A stretch of 12,463 bases of DNA from Actinomycetota bacterium (lineage in GTDB: Bacteria > Actinomycetota > Thermoleophilia > Gaiellales > Gaiellaceae), in the NCBI GenBank assembly GCA_013821525.1, contig JACDGR010000062.1, positions 1-12,463 of the forward strand. Direction: 5' to 3'. This document shows, piece by piece, positions 1 to 7,310 of this stretch. Each line of letters starts with the position of its first letter. Within the stretch, counting starts at the first letter, position 1. The notes below the pieces were generated by a model. It did not search any database. It was not told where the DNA came from and was given only the letters and a program-made list of their open reading frames with translations. The position numbers and the translations under genes are program-made.

Positions 1-103
1 GCCCTGCCACACTGGCTCGACCACTACAACACCACGCGGCCACACAGCTCACTCGGAGGACGACCACCAACCAGCCGCGATCACAACGTCCGTAGGCAGG
101 ACA
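1..103 (+). mobile_element. Right end of an IS481-family insertion sequence
   Basis: The element enters from the left edge of the window. The right terminus is placed at base 103 because the opposite strand then begins TGTCCTGCC, matching the TG...CA ends usual in this family, and because the next six bases (CCTAGT) match the NCTAGN target recalled for IS481 of Bordetella. As in other family members, the end of the transposase gene would run into the terminal repeat. The left end is outside the window, so the inverted repeat and target duplication cannot be compared. Confidence 0.65.
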
Positions 104-108
104 CCTAG
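1..108 (+). CDS. IS481-family transposase, C-terminal fragment (cut by window start)
   Basis: Frame 1 reads 35 residues to a TAG at 106-108. They include HYNTTRPHSSLGGRPP, the conserved C-terminal end of the DDE integrase core (rve) in IS481/IS3-like transposases, where a His-Tyr-Asn..Arg-Pro-His block follows the last acidic residue. The tail then reads TSRDHNVRRQDT. The rest of the gene lies upstream of the window, so completeness cannot be judged. The last codon and the stop appear to come partly from target DNA: the element probably ends at base 103 (GGACA), and the following CCTAGT completes ACC-TAG. The gene converges on the deacetylase gene, and the two stop codons share the CTAG tetramer. 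The family call rests on the recognisable tail only; an IS3-group element is the main alternative. Confidence 0.8.
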   Translation, partial: ALPHWLDHYNTTRPHSSLGGRPPTSRDHNVRRQDT

Positions 109-109
109 T
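104..109. other. Putative IS481 target site (NCTAGN type)
   Basis: CCTAGT directly follows the inferred IS end. The palindromic CTAG at 105-108 supplies TAG as the stop of the plus-strand transposase (106-108) and, read on the minus strand, TAG as the stop of the deacetylase (107-105). A duplicate of these six bases would be expected at the left end of the element, beyond the window. Confidence 0.5.
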
Positions 110-899
110 CGCCGCCGGGCGCAAACGGGCAGTGCTGATGTGCGGCAGGCGGATCGAGCGCGAGCAGCTCGGGCACCGAGACCGCACGCAGCCCACGCGC
201 GCGGATCGCGTGCAGGATCGCGGGCAACGCCCGGATCGTCCACGGGTGGATCTCGTGCATCAGCACGATCGCCCCGGGCCGCAGGCCGCGAAGGACTTTC
301 CGCGTCACCGAACGCGTCGTCGCGTGTCGCACATCGTCTCCGGAGTCGACCGACCAGAACACCTCGAGCAGCCCGAAGGAGCGCGCCACGCCGTCGGTCA
401 TCGCGTCGTGCAACTCGTACGGCGCGCGAAACAGGCGCGGCTTCCAACCGAGCTCCGCCGACATCGACGCCTGCGTTCGCGCAAGCTCGAGCCAGACGAG
501 CCAGCGCGGCAGGGCGGTCAGGTGCGCGTGTGACCACGAGTGGTTGCCGAGCACGCCGAGCAGCGTCTCCGCGCGAGCCGCCTGGGGCCAGTCCCGCAGG
601 CGGTTGCCGACGAGGAAGAACGTCGCGTGCGCACCCTCGTCCCGCAGCACGTTCAGCAGTTCCGCCGAAAAGGGGCCGGGACCGTCGTCGAAGGTGAGCG
701 CGACCGCGTTCGATCGTCCGCCCCCGCAGTAGACCGGTGTGCCCTGTTGCAGCGCATGCGCCACCGCGCGGCGCTGCTCCCACTGCAGTGGCACGTGCGG
801 TCGACGGTACGGCTCGGGGCCGACGCGCGACCCGGAGGCGAGTGGGACTACGAAGAGGGCCAGCAGAATGATCGGCGTCAGGCAGCGCACCCCGGCCAT
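105..899 (-). CDS. Secreted polysaccharide deacetylase (NodB domain, CE4)
   Basis: This 264-residue protein has a hydrophobic N-terminus (about residues 5-22) ending near ASGS that looks like a signal peptide. A complete NodB catalytic domain follows: TFDDGP at 69-74 (motif 1, catalytic Asp), HSWSH at 120-124 (metal-binding His pair), RAPY at 158-161, WSVDSGDD at 182-189, and LMHE at 213-216 (motif 5). The family is metal-dependent and removes N-acetyl groups from peptidoglycan or other amino-sugar polymers outside the membrane; the substrate here is unknown. The ATG at 899 is preferred over an in-frame TTG at 947 because it puts the signal peptide at the N-terminus and leaves a 13-nt gap to the transglycosylase stop instead of an overlap. 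No clear Shine-Dalgarno is visible. A GTAGG/CCTAC hairpin spans the junction, which suggests translational coupling to the upstream gene. The stop codon lies in the CTAG at the IS junction. Confidence 0.92.
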   Translation of the reverse strand: MAGVRCLTPIILLALFVVPLASGSRVGPEPYRRPHVPLQWEQRRAVAHALQQGTPVYCGGGRSNAVALTFDDGPGPFSAELLNVLRDEGAHATFFLVGNRLRDWPQAARAETLLGVLGNHSWSHAHLTALPRWLVWLELARTQASMSAELGWKPRLFRAPYELHDAMTDGVARSFGLLEVFWSVDSGDDVRHATTRSVTRKVLRGLRPGAIVLMHEIHPWTIRALPAILHAIRARGLRAVSVPELLALDPPAAHQHCPFAPGGD

Positions 900-912
900 G
901 GTAGGGCCGAAC

Positions 913-2004
913 CTACATCCGGCTGCGCAGCGCAAGCACGTTCGCAACGAACGGCTTCGTGACGGCGTATGCGCCGTGGTCGCGCACTGCCCGCTCGCCC
1001 TGATACCAGCCGGCGAGGGCGAGCTTCTCGTTGCCGTCGAACGCCGTCAGGAGATGCTTCAGATAGAGCACCCCCACCTCGACGTCGCCGTCGACCGTGT
1101 GCGGGATCGGCCGGCCGTTCAGGACGGTCTCGACGTAGGCGCGCGTCACCGGCAGCGTCTGGAGCACACCGACCGCACCAGCTGACGAGACGATCCTCGT
1201 CTGATAGCCGGACTCCATCCAGGCGAGAGCGCGAACGAGATGTGGGTCGACGCCGAGCTTCGACGCCCACACATCGAGCTTCGCGCGCACGTCGATCGTC
1301 TGAGATGAGAAGGACGCGGGCGTCCCAACTGGGAGTCGCAACTTCTGGCCGATCACGATCGGCTTCGTTGCGTCGATCTTGTTCGCCGCCGCGATCGCAG
1401 CGATCGTCGTCGAGTGCACGGCGGCGATGGCAGTCAGCGAGTCGCCGGCCTTGACGACATACACGGCAGTGGTCGTCGCCGTGGATCCGGTCGACCGGGA
1501 AGAGACGAGCTTCGTCGCACTGCGGATGGGAACGTGATCGTGCCGCACGATCGCCGTCAACGTCCGCGGGCCGACGACCGCGTCCGCGCGCAGCTTCATC
1601 GCTCGCTGATAGCGACGCAGCGCCGCAGCCGTCTCCTTGCCGAGAAACCCATCGAGTGCGCCGCTGTAGGTGCCGCTGCGCGTTAGGAGGAACTGCAGGA
1701 CGGAGACGTCCCAGCCGAAGTCGCCACGCCGCAGCGTGCGTGAGCCGAACAGCGGGCGGCCAAGCGGCCCGAGCGCGGCGCGCATCCGGATGTCCGCGAC
1801 GCCCACGGGCAGGTGCTTGCGCCGCTGGAACGCATGGACCGCCGCTGCCGTCCGCGGCCCTGCGATGCCGTCGATCTGCGCGAGATAGAGCCCGTGCGCG
1901 CGCAGGGCGACCTGCAACCCGGCGATCTGCGGGTTCGGCGCTGCGTGGGCGGCGGCCGGCGTCAGGAGCGAGACCACCGCTGCGATGAGGGCGAAGCGGC
2001 GCAC
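913..2004 (-). CDS. Secreted lytic transglycosylase with two PG-binding domains and LysM
   Basis: This 363-residue protein has an N-terminal signal peptide (about 1-21, ending AHA). Two PG_binding_1-type repeats follow (about 25-78 and 92-153; IDGIAGPRT and LDGFLGKET mark the equivalent turns). A Thr/Ser-rich linker leads to one LysM domain (about 181-226, starting YVVKAGDSLTAIA) and a C-terminal SLT/lysozyme-like domain (about 240-358). The likely catalytic Glu is E264 in AWMESGYQ; SSAGAVGVLQTLP and LAGWYQGERAV match later conserved blocks of the fold. The enzyme should bind peptidoglycan at three points and cleave the glycan backbone non-hydrolytically, outside the membrane. The start is GTG at 2004 with GAAAGG nine or so bases upstream. 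It lies 55 bp after the substrate-binding-protein gene and 13 bp before the deacetylase gene, so the two wall enzymes probably form one unit. Which cell process they serve is not visible from sequence. Confidence 0.92.
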   Translation of the reverse strand: MRRFALIAAVVSLLTPAAAHAAPNPQIAGLQVALRAHGLYLAQIDGIAGPRTAAAVHAFQRRKHLPVGVADIRMRAALGPLGRPLFGSRTLRRGDFGWDVSVLQFLLTRSGTYSGALDGFLGKETAAALRRYQRAMKLRADAVVGPRTLTAIVRHDHVPIRSATKLVSSRSTGSTATTTAVYVVKAGDSLTAIAAVHSTTIAAIAAANKIDATKPIVIGQKLRLPVGTPASFSSQTIDVRAKLDVWASKLGVDPHLVRALAWMESGYQTRIVSSAGAVGVLQTLPVTRAYVETVLNGRPIPHTVDGDVEVGVLYLKHLLTAFDGNEKLALAGWYQGERAVRDHGAYAVTKPFVANVLALRSRM

Positions 2005-2059
2005 GGACCAGGACCTTTCAACCCGGGCCCGGCACCTCCTGCTCGGCCGACGCCTCGCC

Positions 2060-3271
2060 TTAGGGCTTGGCGGACTGCACGGCCCCGAACGGCACCCAGT
2101 GCCCTGCGTGCCAGCGCTGCAGCTGAACCGCGGAGATCGGATAGCGCTGCGTCGGGGTCGTGTGCACCTTGACGCCCGGGACGAGGAACGGGTTGTTCGC
2201 CTCGTCGAGATGCGTGACCGCGGTCATCAGACCCTTGCGCGTCAAGTTCTTGCCGGCCTGCTTGAGCGCGTGCACGAAGGTGAACCCCTCGGCCATGCCG
2301 GCGACCAGGAAGCCGTCCGACGGATTTCCGCCGCTGACGTACTTCTTGATGATCGTCGCGGCGAGCTTGACGCCCGGATCCTGCGCGAACTTCGGCGTCG
2401 CCGGGTCCTTGCCCCAGAGGACGGAGATCGAGCCCTCCGCGGTGCCCTGCGGATCGAGCTTCATGATCGACGAGGCGGAGGCGACGTCGTTCACATAGAT
2501 CTGCGGCTTCCAGCCGAGCTTGTTCGCGTAGACGAACGACTGGATCGCGAACTTGCCGAACGCGAAGATCGCGAACGTGTTCGCGCCACTCGCCTTCAGC
2601 TGCGCAACCTGCGACTGAACGTCGGACGCGGTTGGGTCGTAGCCGACGGTCTGCACGATCAGGTTCTTCTTCGCACCGAGGCCCTTGCGGAACCCGGCGA
2701 GCATGTCCTTCCCATAGTCGTCGCTCTGGTAGAGCACCGCAATCTTTGCCTTCTTACCGTTTGTCGCCAGGATGTGGCGTGCGTAGATCTGACCCTCCTC
2801 GGAGTAGGGCGGTAGGTACCCGATCGTCCAGGGGTACTTCGCGTAGTCACGGCCAAGGGTCGTTGCTCCCGACGCCGAGAACACCTGCGGAATGCCCGAG
2901 GCGTTCGTGAAGTCGCGGATCGCGAGGTTGCTGCCCGTGCCGACGACGGCAAAGAGGGCAAAGACGTTGTCCTGCTGGATCAGCTCGCGCACGTTCTGCA
3001 CCGTCTTCGACGGGTCGTACGCATCGTCGAGGTATTTGAAGTCGATCTTGCGTCCGTTGACGCCGCCGCGCGCGTTCACGTACTTGAAGTACGCGTCCGC
3101 GCCGCGCAGCACGCCGGCTGCAGCAGCCGCCTCGCCGGTCAGCGGCCCGCTGGAGCCGATCGTGATCGTCGAGGACGAGACACCGGGCGTGCCGGCATTC
3201 GTGGCGCCGGCGACGCTTGCGACGGCAAGGGCGGCGAGCGCGAGGCTGAGGACGAGCAGGTTCCTGGTCAT
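2060..3271 (-). CDS. Branched-chain amino-acid-type ABC transporter substrate-binding protein
   Basis: This 403-residue protein belongs to the periplasmic-binding-protein type I group (Peripla_BP_6, LivJ/LivK-like). A hydrophobic leader (about 4-22) is followed by ITIGSSGPLTG near residue 36, the usual first strand of this family, then GADAYFKYVNARGGVNGRKI and a two-lobe fold with VLYQSDDYGKD in the middle. It should capture the solute outside the membrane and deliver it to the LivH/LivM channel. The ligand could be branched-chain amino acids, but this family also binds amides, urea and aromatic acids, so it stays open. The leader has no cysteine near the cleavage region, so no lipobox is visible; that is odd if the host is a monoderm. 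The ATG overlaps the livM stop as ATGA (3271-3268), so the gene is translationally coupled and is the last liv gene. The gene order differs from many liv operons, where the binding protein comes first. Confidence 0.95.
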   Translation of the reverse strand: MTRNLLVLSLALAALAVASVAGATNAGTPGVSSSTITIGSSGPLTGEAAAAAGVLRGADAYFKYVNARGGVNGRKIDFKYLDDAYDPSKTVQNVRELIQQDNVFALFAVVGTGSNLAIRDFTNASGIPQVFSASGATTLGRDYAKYPWTIGYLPPYSEEGQIYARHILATNGKKAKIAVLYQSDDYGKDMLAGFRKGLGAKKNLIVQTVGYDPTASDVQSQVAQLKASGANTFAIFAFGKFAIQSFVYANKLGWKPQIYVNDVASASSIMKLDPQGTAEGSISVLWGKDPATPKFAQDPGVKLAATIIKKYVSGGNPSDGFLVAGMAEGFTFVHALKQAGKNLTRKGLMTAVTHLDEANNPFLVPGVKVHTTPTQRYPISAVQLQRWHAGHWVPFGAVQSAKP

Positions 3272-4263
3272 TGCGGCCGAGAGTAGCCTCGATTTGAGAG
3301 CGCTGTACCAACCCGGAGCACGAGCGGGAGGAGCAGCATCAGCACCACGAGGACGGCGCCGAAGAAAAACGTCGTCGGCCCGGCCTGCTTCGTGTCGACG
3401 TGCGGGAGCAGGCCCACGATGTCCGGCAGAAACAGGATCAGCAGCGCGCCGAGCGCCGCGCCCCAGATCGACCCGAAGAAGCCGACGACGGCACCGACGA
3501 GGAGATACAGCGAGAGCTGGATCGGGAAGCTGTCCGGGCTGACGTAGGCGACGTTGATCGCGAACAGCGCTCCGGCCACGCCGGCGTACGCAGCAGAGAC
3601 GCCGAAGGCCGCGATCTTGTACGTCGAGCGGTTGACTCCGGCTGCTGCCGCGGCGAGCTCGCTGTCACGGATCGCGCGCAGCGAGCGGCCGAAGCGCGAG
3701 TCGAGCAACCACCACGCGACGAGGAACAGGGCGGCTGCGATCGTCCAGGTGAGCGCGTAGAGCCACTGGTTGTTCGAGAGCTGCTGGCCGAGGATCTTCA
3801 CGCCGATCCCGTGGCCGGTCTGCGTCGGCTTGCCGAAGAGCGCGAGGCCTGTCGAACCGCCCGTGAAGTGGTCGAACTTCTTGAGGATCGTCGGGAGCAC
3901 GATCGCGATCCCGAAGGTCGCGAGCGCGAGATAGAGGCCGGAGAGGCGAAGCGCCGGTACGCCCGCGACGAGGCCGATGCCGCCCGCGACCGCACCGGCG
4001 ATCGGAATCGTCCACAGGTCGCGGACGCCGTGCGAGGACATGAGGATCGCGGTCGTGTACGCGCCGACCGCCATGAACGCGCCGTGCCCGAGCGAGATCT
4101 GGCCGCTGTGCCCCGTCAACACGTCGAGCCCGAGAATCGCGATGAAATACGCGCCGACCGTCGCGAGTTGCACCGTGCGGAACTCGCTGAGTACGAAGGG
4201 CAGCACGATCACCACGAGCACGCCGACCGCGAAGACGGTCAGCTTGGGCTGCGGCCGTCTCAT
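3268..4263 (-). CDS. livM: Branched-chain amino-acid-type ABC transporter permease LivM
   Basis: This 331-residue, strongly hydrophobic protein has roughly nine to ten membrane segments. The LivM hallmark GHSGQISLGHGAFMAVGAYT is at residues 51-70, and LALATFGIA at 112-120. The cytoplasmic coupling loop RAIRDSELAAAAAGVN (196-211) corresponds to the EAA-like loop that contacts the ATPases. With LivH it should form the transmembrane channel of the HAAT importer. The start is the ATG at 4263, which overlaps the livH stop (ATGA, 4263-4260). The reading frame stays open upstream to about 4812, but that part is Arg-rich, lies within livH in another frame and does not look like a permease. The gene ends with TGA at 3270-3268, overlapping the binding-protein start. 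Length and motifs look complete. Confidence 0.95.
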   Translation of the reverse strand: MRRPQPKLTVFAVGVLVVIVLPFVLSEFRTVQLATVGAYFIAILGLDVLTGHSGQISLGHGAFMAVGAYTTAILMSSHGVRDLWTIPIAGAVAGGIGLVAGVPALRLSGLYLALATFGIAIVLPTILKKFDHFTGGSTGLALFGKPTQTGHGIGVKILGQQLSNNQWLYALTWTIAAALFLVAWWLLDSRFGRSLRAIRDSELAAAAAGVNRSTYKIAAFGVSAAYAGVAGALFAINVAYVSPDSFPIQLSLYLLVGAVVGFFGSIWGAALGALLILFLPDIVGLLPHVDTKQAGPTTFFFGAVLVVLMLLLPLVLRVGTALSNRGYSRPQ

Positions 4264-5141
4264 ACGCGCCGCACCGCAGTCCGGCCGAACAGCCCGGCGG
4301 GCCGGATCAGGAGAACGCCGAGGATCACGGCGAGCGCCACAGCGAGCCGCAGCTCGCCTCCGACCCAGTGCACGTAGGTGCCGACGAGGTTCAGCAGCAC
4401 GCCGAGCACGAGCCCGCCGATCACGGCACCGACCGGCGAATCCATCCCGCCGAGCACCGCGGCTGCGAACGCGTAGAGCAGCACCGTTTGCATCATGTTC
4501 GGCTCGAGGAAGAGCGAGGGCGCGGCCATCACGCCCGCGACCGCGCCGAGCACCGCGGCGAGCCCCCAGCCGAGCGCGAGCATCCCCGGCACGCGGACGC
4601 CGACGAGCCGCGCCTCCGTCGGGTTCGCGGCCGCCGCGCGCAGGCCGAGGCCCAGCTTCGTGCGCGTGAACAGCAGACCGATCAACACCACGGAGACGAC
4701 GGAGATCGCGATCACGCCGATGTCCTGCTTGGAGAACGCGACGCCTCCGACGTTGATCGGCGCCGTCGAGAAGGGGCCGTGAAACTGCTTGGCGGCACCT
4801 CCCCACACCCACGTCGTCAGCCCGTTGATCGCGATCAAGAGCCCGATCGTCAGGATCACGATCCCGAGCAGGGGGCCGTTCTGGATCGGGCGGATCACCG
4901 TCTGCTCGAGCACGACGCCGCCCGCAAACGAGAGGAAGATCGTCGCGCCGAACGCGGGCCAGAACGCCCAGCCGTGGTCGATCAGCGACCAGCAGACGAA
5001 CGCCGACAGCGTCGCCATCTCACCCTGCGCGAAGTTGAGCACGCCGGTCGCGCGGTGAATCAGGACGATCGCGAGCGCGAGCGCGCCATAGATGCCGCCC
5101 GAGGCGAGACCGCTGACGACCTGTTGGATGAAGTTCGCCAT
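4260..5141 (-). CDS. livH: Branched-chain amino-acid-type ABC transporter permease LivH
   Basis: This 293-residue integral membrane protein has the usual LivH start (FIQQVVSGLASGGIYGALAL, residues 4-23) followed by NFAQGEMA at 36-43. About eight hydrophobic segments are visible. A cytoplasmic loop LGLRAAAANPTEARLVGVRV (165-184) corresponds to the coupling loop, and AVLGGMDSPVGAVIGGLVLG (228-247) is a conserved late block. It should pair with LivM to form the import channel. The ATG at 5141 shares one base with the livF stop (TGATG), and its own TGA overlaps the livM ATG by 4 nt, so livF, livH and livM are translationally linked. There is no truncation or unusual residue. Confidence 0.95.
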   Translation of the reverse strand: MANFIQQVVSGLASGGIYGALALAIVLIHRATGVLNFAQGEMATLSAFVCWSLIDHGWAFWPAFGATIFLSFAGGVVLEQTVIRPIQNGPLLGIVILTIGLLIAINGLTTWVWGGAAKQFHGPFSTAPINVGGVAFSKQDIGVIAISVVSVVLIGLLFTRTKLGLGLRAAAANPTEARLVGVRVPGMLALGWGLAAVLGAVAGVMAAPSLFLEPNMMQTVLLYAFAAAVLGGMDSPVGAVIGGLVLGVLLNLVGTYVHWVGGELRLAVALAVILGVLLIRPAGLFGRTAVRRV

Positions 5142-5842
5142 CAGTACCCGAGGTAGCTCCGTCGCACCGACTCATTCGCCTTCAGATCCGCAGCGTCGCC
5201 GCCCAGCACGACGCGTCCTGTCTCGAGGACGTAGGCGTGGTTCGCCGCAGCGAGCGCGAGCGCTGCGTTCTGTTCGACGACGACGATCGTCGTTCCCCCC
5301 TCGTTCAGCTGCTTCAGCGCCGCGAAGATCTCGCGCACGACGAGGGGAGCAAGTCCGAGCGACGGCTCGTCGAGCAGGAGCAGGCGCGGCTTCGCCATCA
5401 TCGCGCGGCCGAGTGCGAGCATCTGCTGCTCGCCGCCCGAGAGCGTCCCGGCCTGCTGGTCGGGGCGTTCGTAGAGGCGCGGGAAGAACTCGAACACGTT
5501 CGCCAGGTCTCGTGGGGAGACGCCGCGCTGCACCCAGGCGCCGAGGCGCAGGTTGTCGAGCACCGAGAGCGTGCTGAATGTGCCTCGCCCCTCGGGTACG
5601 TGGGCGACCCCCTTGCGTGCCATCGCCTCCGGGCTGCGCCGAAAGAGCTTGTGGTCGTCGAAGAGGATGTCTCCGCTCGTCTTCACCGTGCCGGAGATGG
5701 CACGCAAGGTTGTCGTCTTGCCGGCGCCGTTCGCGCCGAGGATCGCGACGAAGTCTCCTTCGGCGACGGTCAGCGAGACGCCGTGGAGCGCCGTGATCTC
5801 GCCGTAACGGGCCTGCACATCACGGAGCTCAAGGAGCGACAA
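5141..5842 (-). CDS. livF: Branched-chain amino-acid-type ABC transporter ATPase LivF
   Basis: This 233-residue ABC ATPase has the length usual for LivF. Walker A is GANGAGKT at 36-43, the Q-loop region is GVAHVPEGRGTF (78-89, with the LivF-typical PEGR), the signature is LSGGEQQM at 134-141 and Walker B is LLLLDEP at 154-160. VVVEQN at 187-192 sits at the switch region, where LivF proteins carry Gln-Asn where many ABC ATPases have His. It should hydrolyse ATP with LivG to drive import. The chosen start is a TTG at 5842: it gives the canonical N-terminus SLLELRDVQARYGE, and GGGAG lies four bases upstream. It overlaps the end of the phosphatase gene by 14 nt. The frame is open further upstream, but only as a shadow of the phosphatase gene. 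Confidence 0.93.
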   Translation of the reverse strand: MSLLELRDVQARYGEITALHGVSLTVAEGDFVAILGANGAGKTTTLRAISGTVKTSGDILFDDHKLFRRSPEAMARKGVAHVPEGRGTFSTLSVLDNLRLGAWVQRGVSPRDLANVFEFFPRLYERPDQQAGTLSGGEQQMLALGRAMMAKPRLLLLDEPSLGLAPLVVREIFAALKQLNEGGTTIVVVEQNAALALAAANHAYVLETGRVVLGGDAADLKANESVRRSYLGY

Positions 5843-6572
5843 GTCGCTCCCGCAACCGGTCGAGCTGCGCATCGTTGAGCCCGGCTGCGCGCAGATAGGA
5901 CGCGACGTCTCCGTAGCGGCGCTCGATCTCCTCGATGACGTTGACCATTGCCTCCGCCGGTGTGTCGAGCAGCTTGCGACGCTTCGCGCGCTCAGCGTCG
6001 TCGGACGCCTCCGCGAGCCAGTCTTCGCCGCGCGGCGCGAGATTCGCGGCGGAGAGCGAGTAGTCGTGGCCGATCGTTTGCAGGTCGACGCCGGCAAGGC
6101 GAAGGAGCAGCGCGGAGACGAGGCCAGTGCGGTCTTTCCCGCCCATGCAATGCACGACCACCGTACCGTCGGCATCGGCGACCGCTGCGATCGCGGTGCC
6201 GAACCGGACGCGATTGCGCTCGAGAAAATCGACGTACGACCAGGCGTAATGATCGGCGACAGTCTCCGCGTTCGCGAGATGCTCGTCGAGCTCCGCGATG
6301 TAGTCGCTGTCAAACGAATCGCCCAACACCGATACATGCACGACCTCGATCGCCACGTCACGTGGCTGATCCTCGGCAAGCTCTTCGGGAAAGCGCAGGT
6401 CGACGATGCGCGTCACGCCGTGCTCTGCGAGCGCATGCCAGCCTTCATCCGTCAGCGTGCGCACGTTGTCGGAACGAACGACGGTCCCGCTCCGGATCAT
6501 TCGGCCGTCCTCCGTCGAGATCCCGCCCAGGTCGCGTACGTTCAGGCAACCCTCCCAGTCGAGCGCCGTCAC
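5829..6572 (-). CDS. Tyrosine/serine protein-phosphatase-like protein (Y_phosphatase3 family) inside the liv operon
   Basis: This 247-residue protein opens with the family's N-terminal block LNVRDLGG (10-17), then RSGTVVRSD (27-35) and RIVDLRFPEE (55-64). The P-loop HCMGGKDRTG is at 141-150, with nucleophile Cys142 and phosphate-binding Arg148. This matches the HC(x)5R signature of the dual-specificity, MptpB-like family, which removes phosphate from Tyr/Ser/Thr residues and in some members from phosphoinositides. There is no signal peptide or membrane segment, so it should be cytoplasmic. The GTG at 6572 overlaps the livG stop by 4 nt (GTGA), and its 3' end overlaps livF by 14 nt, so it is co-translated with the two transporter ATPases. 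This context suggests a link to the transporter or its solute, for example by dephosphorylating a regulator or a phosphorylated substrate; that part is inference. No cognate kinase gene is in the window. Confidence 0.9.
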   Translation of the reverse strand: MTALDWEGCLNVRDLGGISTEDGRMIRSGTVVRSDNVRTLTDEGWHALAEHGVTRIVDLRFPEELAEDQPRDVAIEVVHVSVLGDSFDSDYIAELDEHLANAETVADHYAWSYVDFLERNRVRFGTAIAAVADADGTVVVHCMGGKDRTGLVSALLLRLAGVDLQTIGHDYSLSAANLAPRGEDWLAEASDDAERAKRRKLLDTPAEAMVNVIEEIERRYGDVASYLRAAGLNDAQLDRLRERLVAP

Positions 6573-7303
6573 GCGGCGTCGGCTTCGGTGCCGAGGTAGG
6601 CCTCGATCACCGCCGGGTTCTGCTGCACCTCTGCCGGGGTGCCTTCGGCGATCTTGCGGCCGAAGTCGAGCACGTGGATCCGCTCCGCGACGCCCATCAC
6701 GAGGCCCATGTGATGCTCGACGAGCAGCACCGTCAGCGCGAAATCGTCGCGCATGCGGCGAATGAACTCACCGAGCTCCGACACCTCCTCGTGGTTCAAC
6801 CCGCCCGCAGGCTCGTCGAGCAGCAGCAGCTTCGGGTCGGCAACGAGCGCACGCGCGAGCTCGACCCGCTTCAGCGTCCCGAACGGGAGCCCGGCTGCCG
6901 GCCGATGCGCGACGTCGTCGATTCCGACGTAGTCGAGCACCTCGTGCGCCCGCGCTTGCACGCCGCGGCTTCCGAATGGCCTCGTCCGGGTGTGCGCCCC
7001 GACGAGCACGTTGTCGAGCACGCTCATCGTCTTGAAGAGCTCGACGTTCTGGAAGGTGCGCGCGATCCCCTTGCGCACGATGCGGTGCGGCGGCGTGTGC
7101 AACAGGCTCTTCCCGGCGAACTCGAGCGAGCCGGAGTCGGGCTTGTAAAGGCGCGTGATCACGTTGAAGAGCGTCGTCTTGCCCGCGCCGTTCGGCCCGA
7201 TCAGGCCGACGATCTGACCCTGCTCGACGTCGAGCGACACGTCGTCGATCGCAACGATCCCGCCAAACCGCCGCGTCACGTTCTGAACCGAGAGAAGAGG
7301 CAT
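6569..7303 (-). CDS. livG: Branched-chain amino-acid-type ABC transporter ATPase LivG
   Basis: This 244-residue ABC ATPase begins LLSVQNVTRRFGG. Walker A is GPNGAGKTT at 36-44, the Q-loop is RTFQN at 82-86, Walker B is LLLLDEP near 159-165 and the switch histidine is in LLVEHHM (193-199). The signature position reads LPFGTLKRVELARAL (139-153) in place of LSGGQ; LivG proteins often deviate here, so this alone is no sign of inactivity. The C-terminal GTPAEVQQNPAVIEAYLG is the LivG-type extension. The ATG at 7303 is chosen because the family's N-terminus starts there. The frame stays open upstream to 7441, but that stretch is the palindromic array and would encode a Pro-rich tail unlike any LivG. 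It is the first gene of the liv operon. No Shine-Dalgarno is visible; a TAAGCT hexamer seven bases upstream suggests a leaderless mRNA. Confidence 0.94.
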   Translation of the reverse strand: MPLLSVQNVTRRFGGIVAIDDVSLDVEQGQIVGLIGPNGAGKTTLFNVITRLYKPDSGSLEFAGKSLLHTPPHRIVRKGIARTFQNVELFKTMSVLDNVLVGAHTRTRPFGSRGVQARAHEVLDYVGIDDVAHRPAAGLPFGTLKRVELARALVADPKLLLLDEPAGGLNHEEVSELGEFIRRMRDDFALTVLLVEHHMGLVMGVAERIHVLDFGRKIAEGTPAEVQQNPAVIEAYLGTEADAA

Positions 7304-7310
7304 CGGCGAG

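Noticed and set aside
900..947. Upstream TTG start for the deacetylase
   Set aside because: It would overlap the transglycosylase gene and place extra residues ahead of a clear signal peptide; the ATG at 899 fits better.
4264..4812. N-terminal extension of livM
   Set aside because: The stretch is Arg-rich and lies inside livH in another frame. The ATGA overlap and permease hydrophobicity place the start at 4263.
5843..6379. N-terminal extension of livF
   Set aside because: It is a shadow of the phosphatase gene. LivF homology begins at the TTG at 5842, which has a Shine-Dalgarno.
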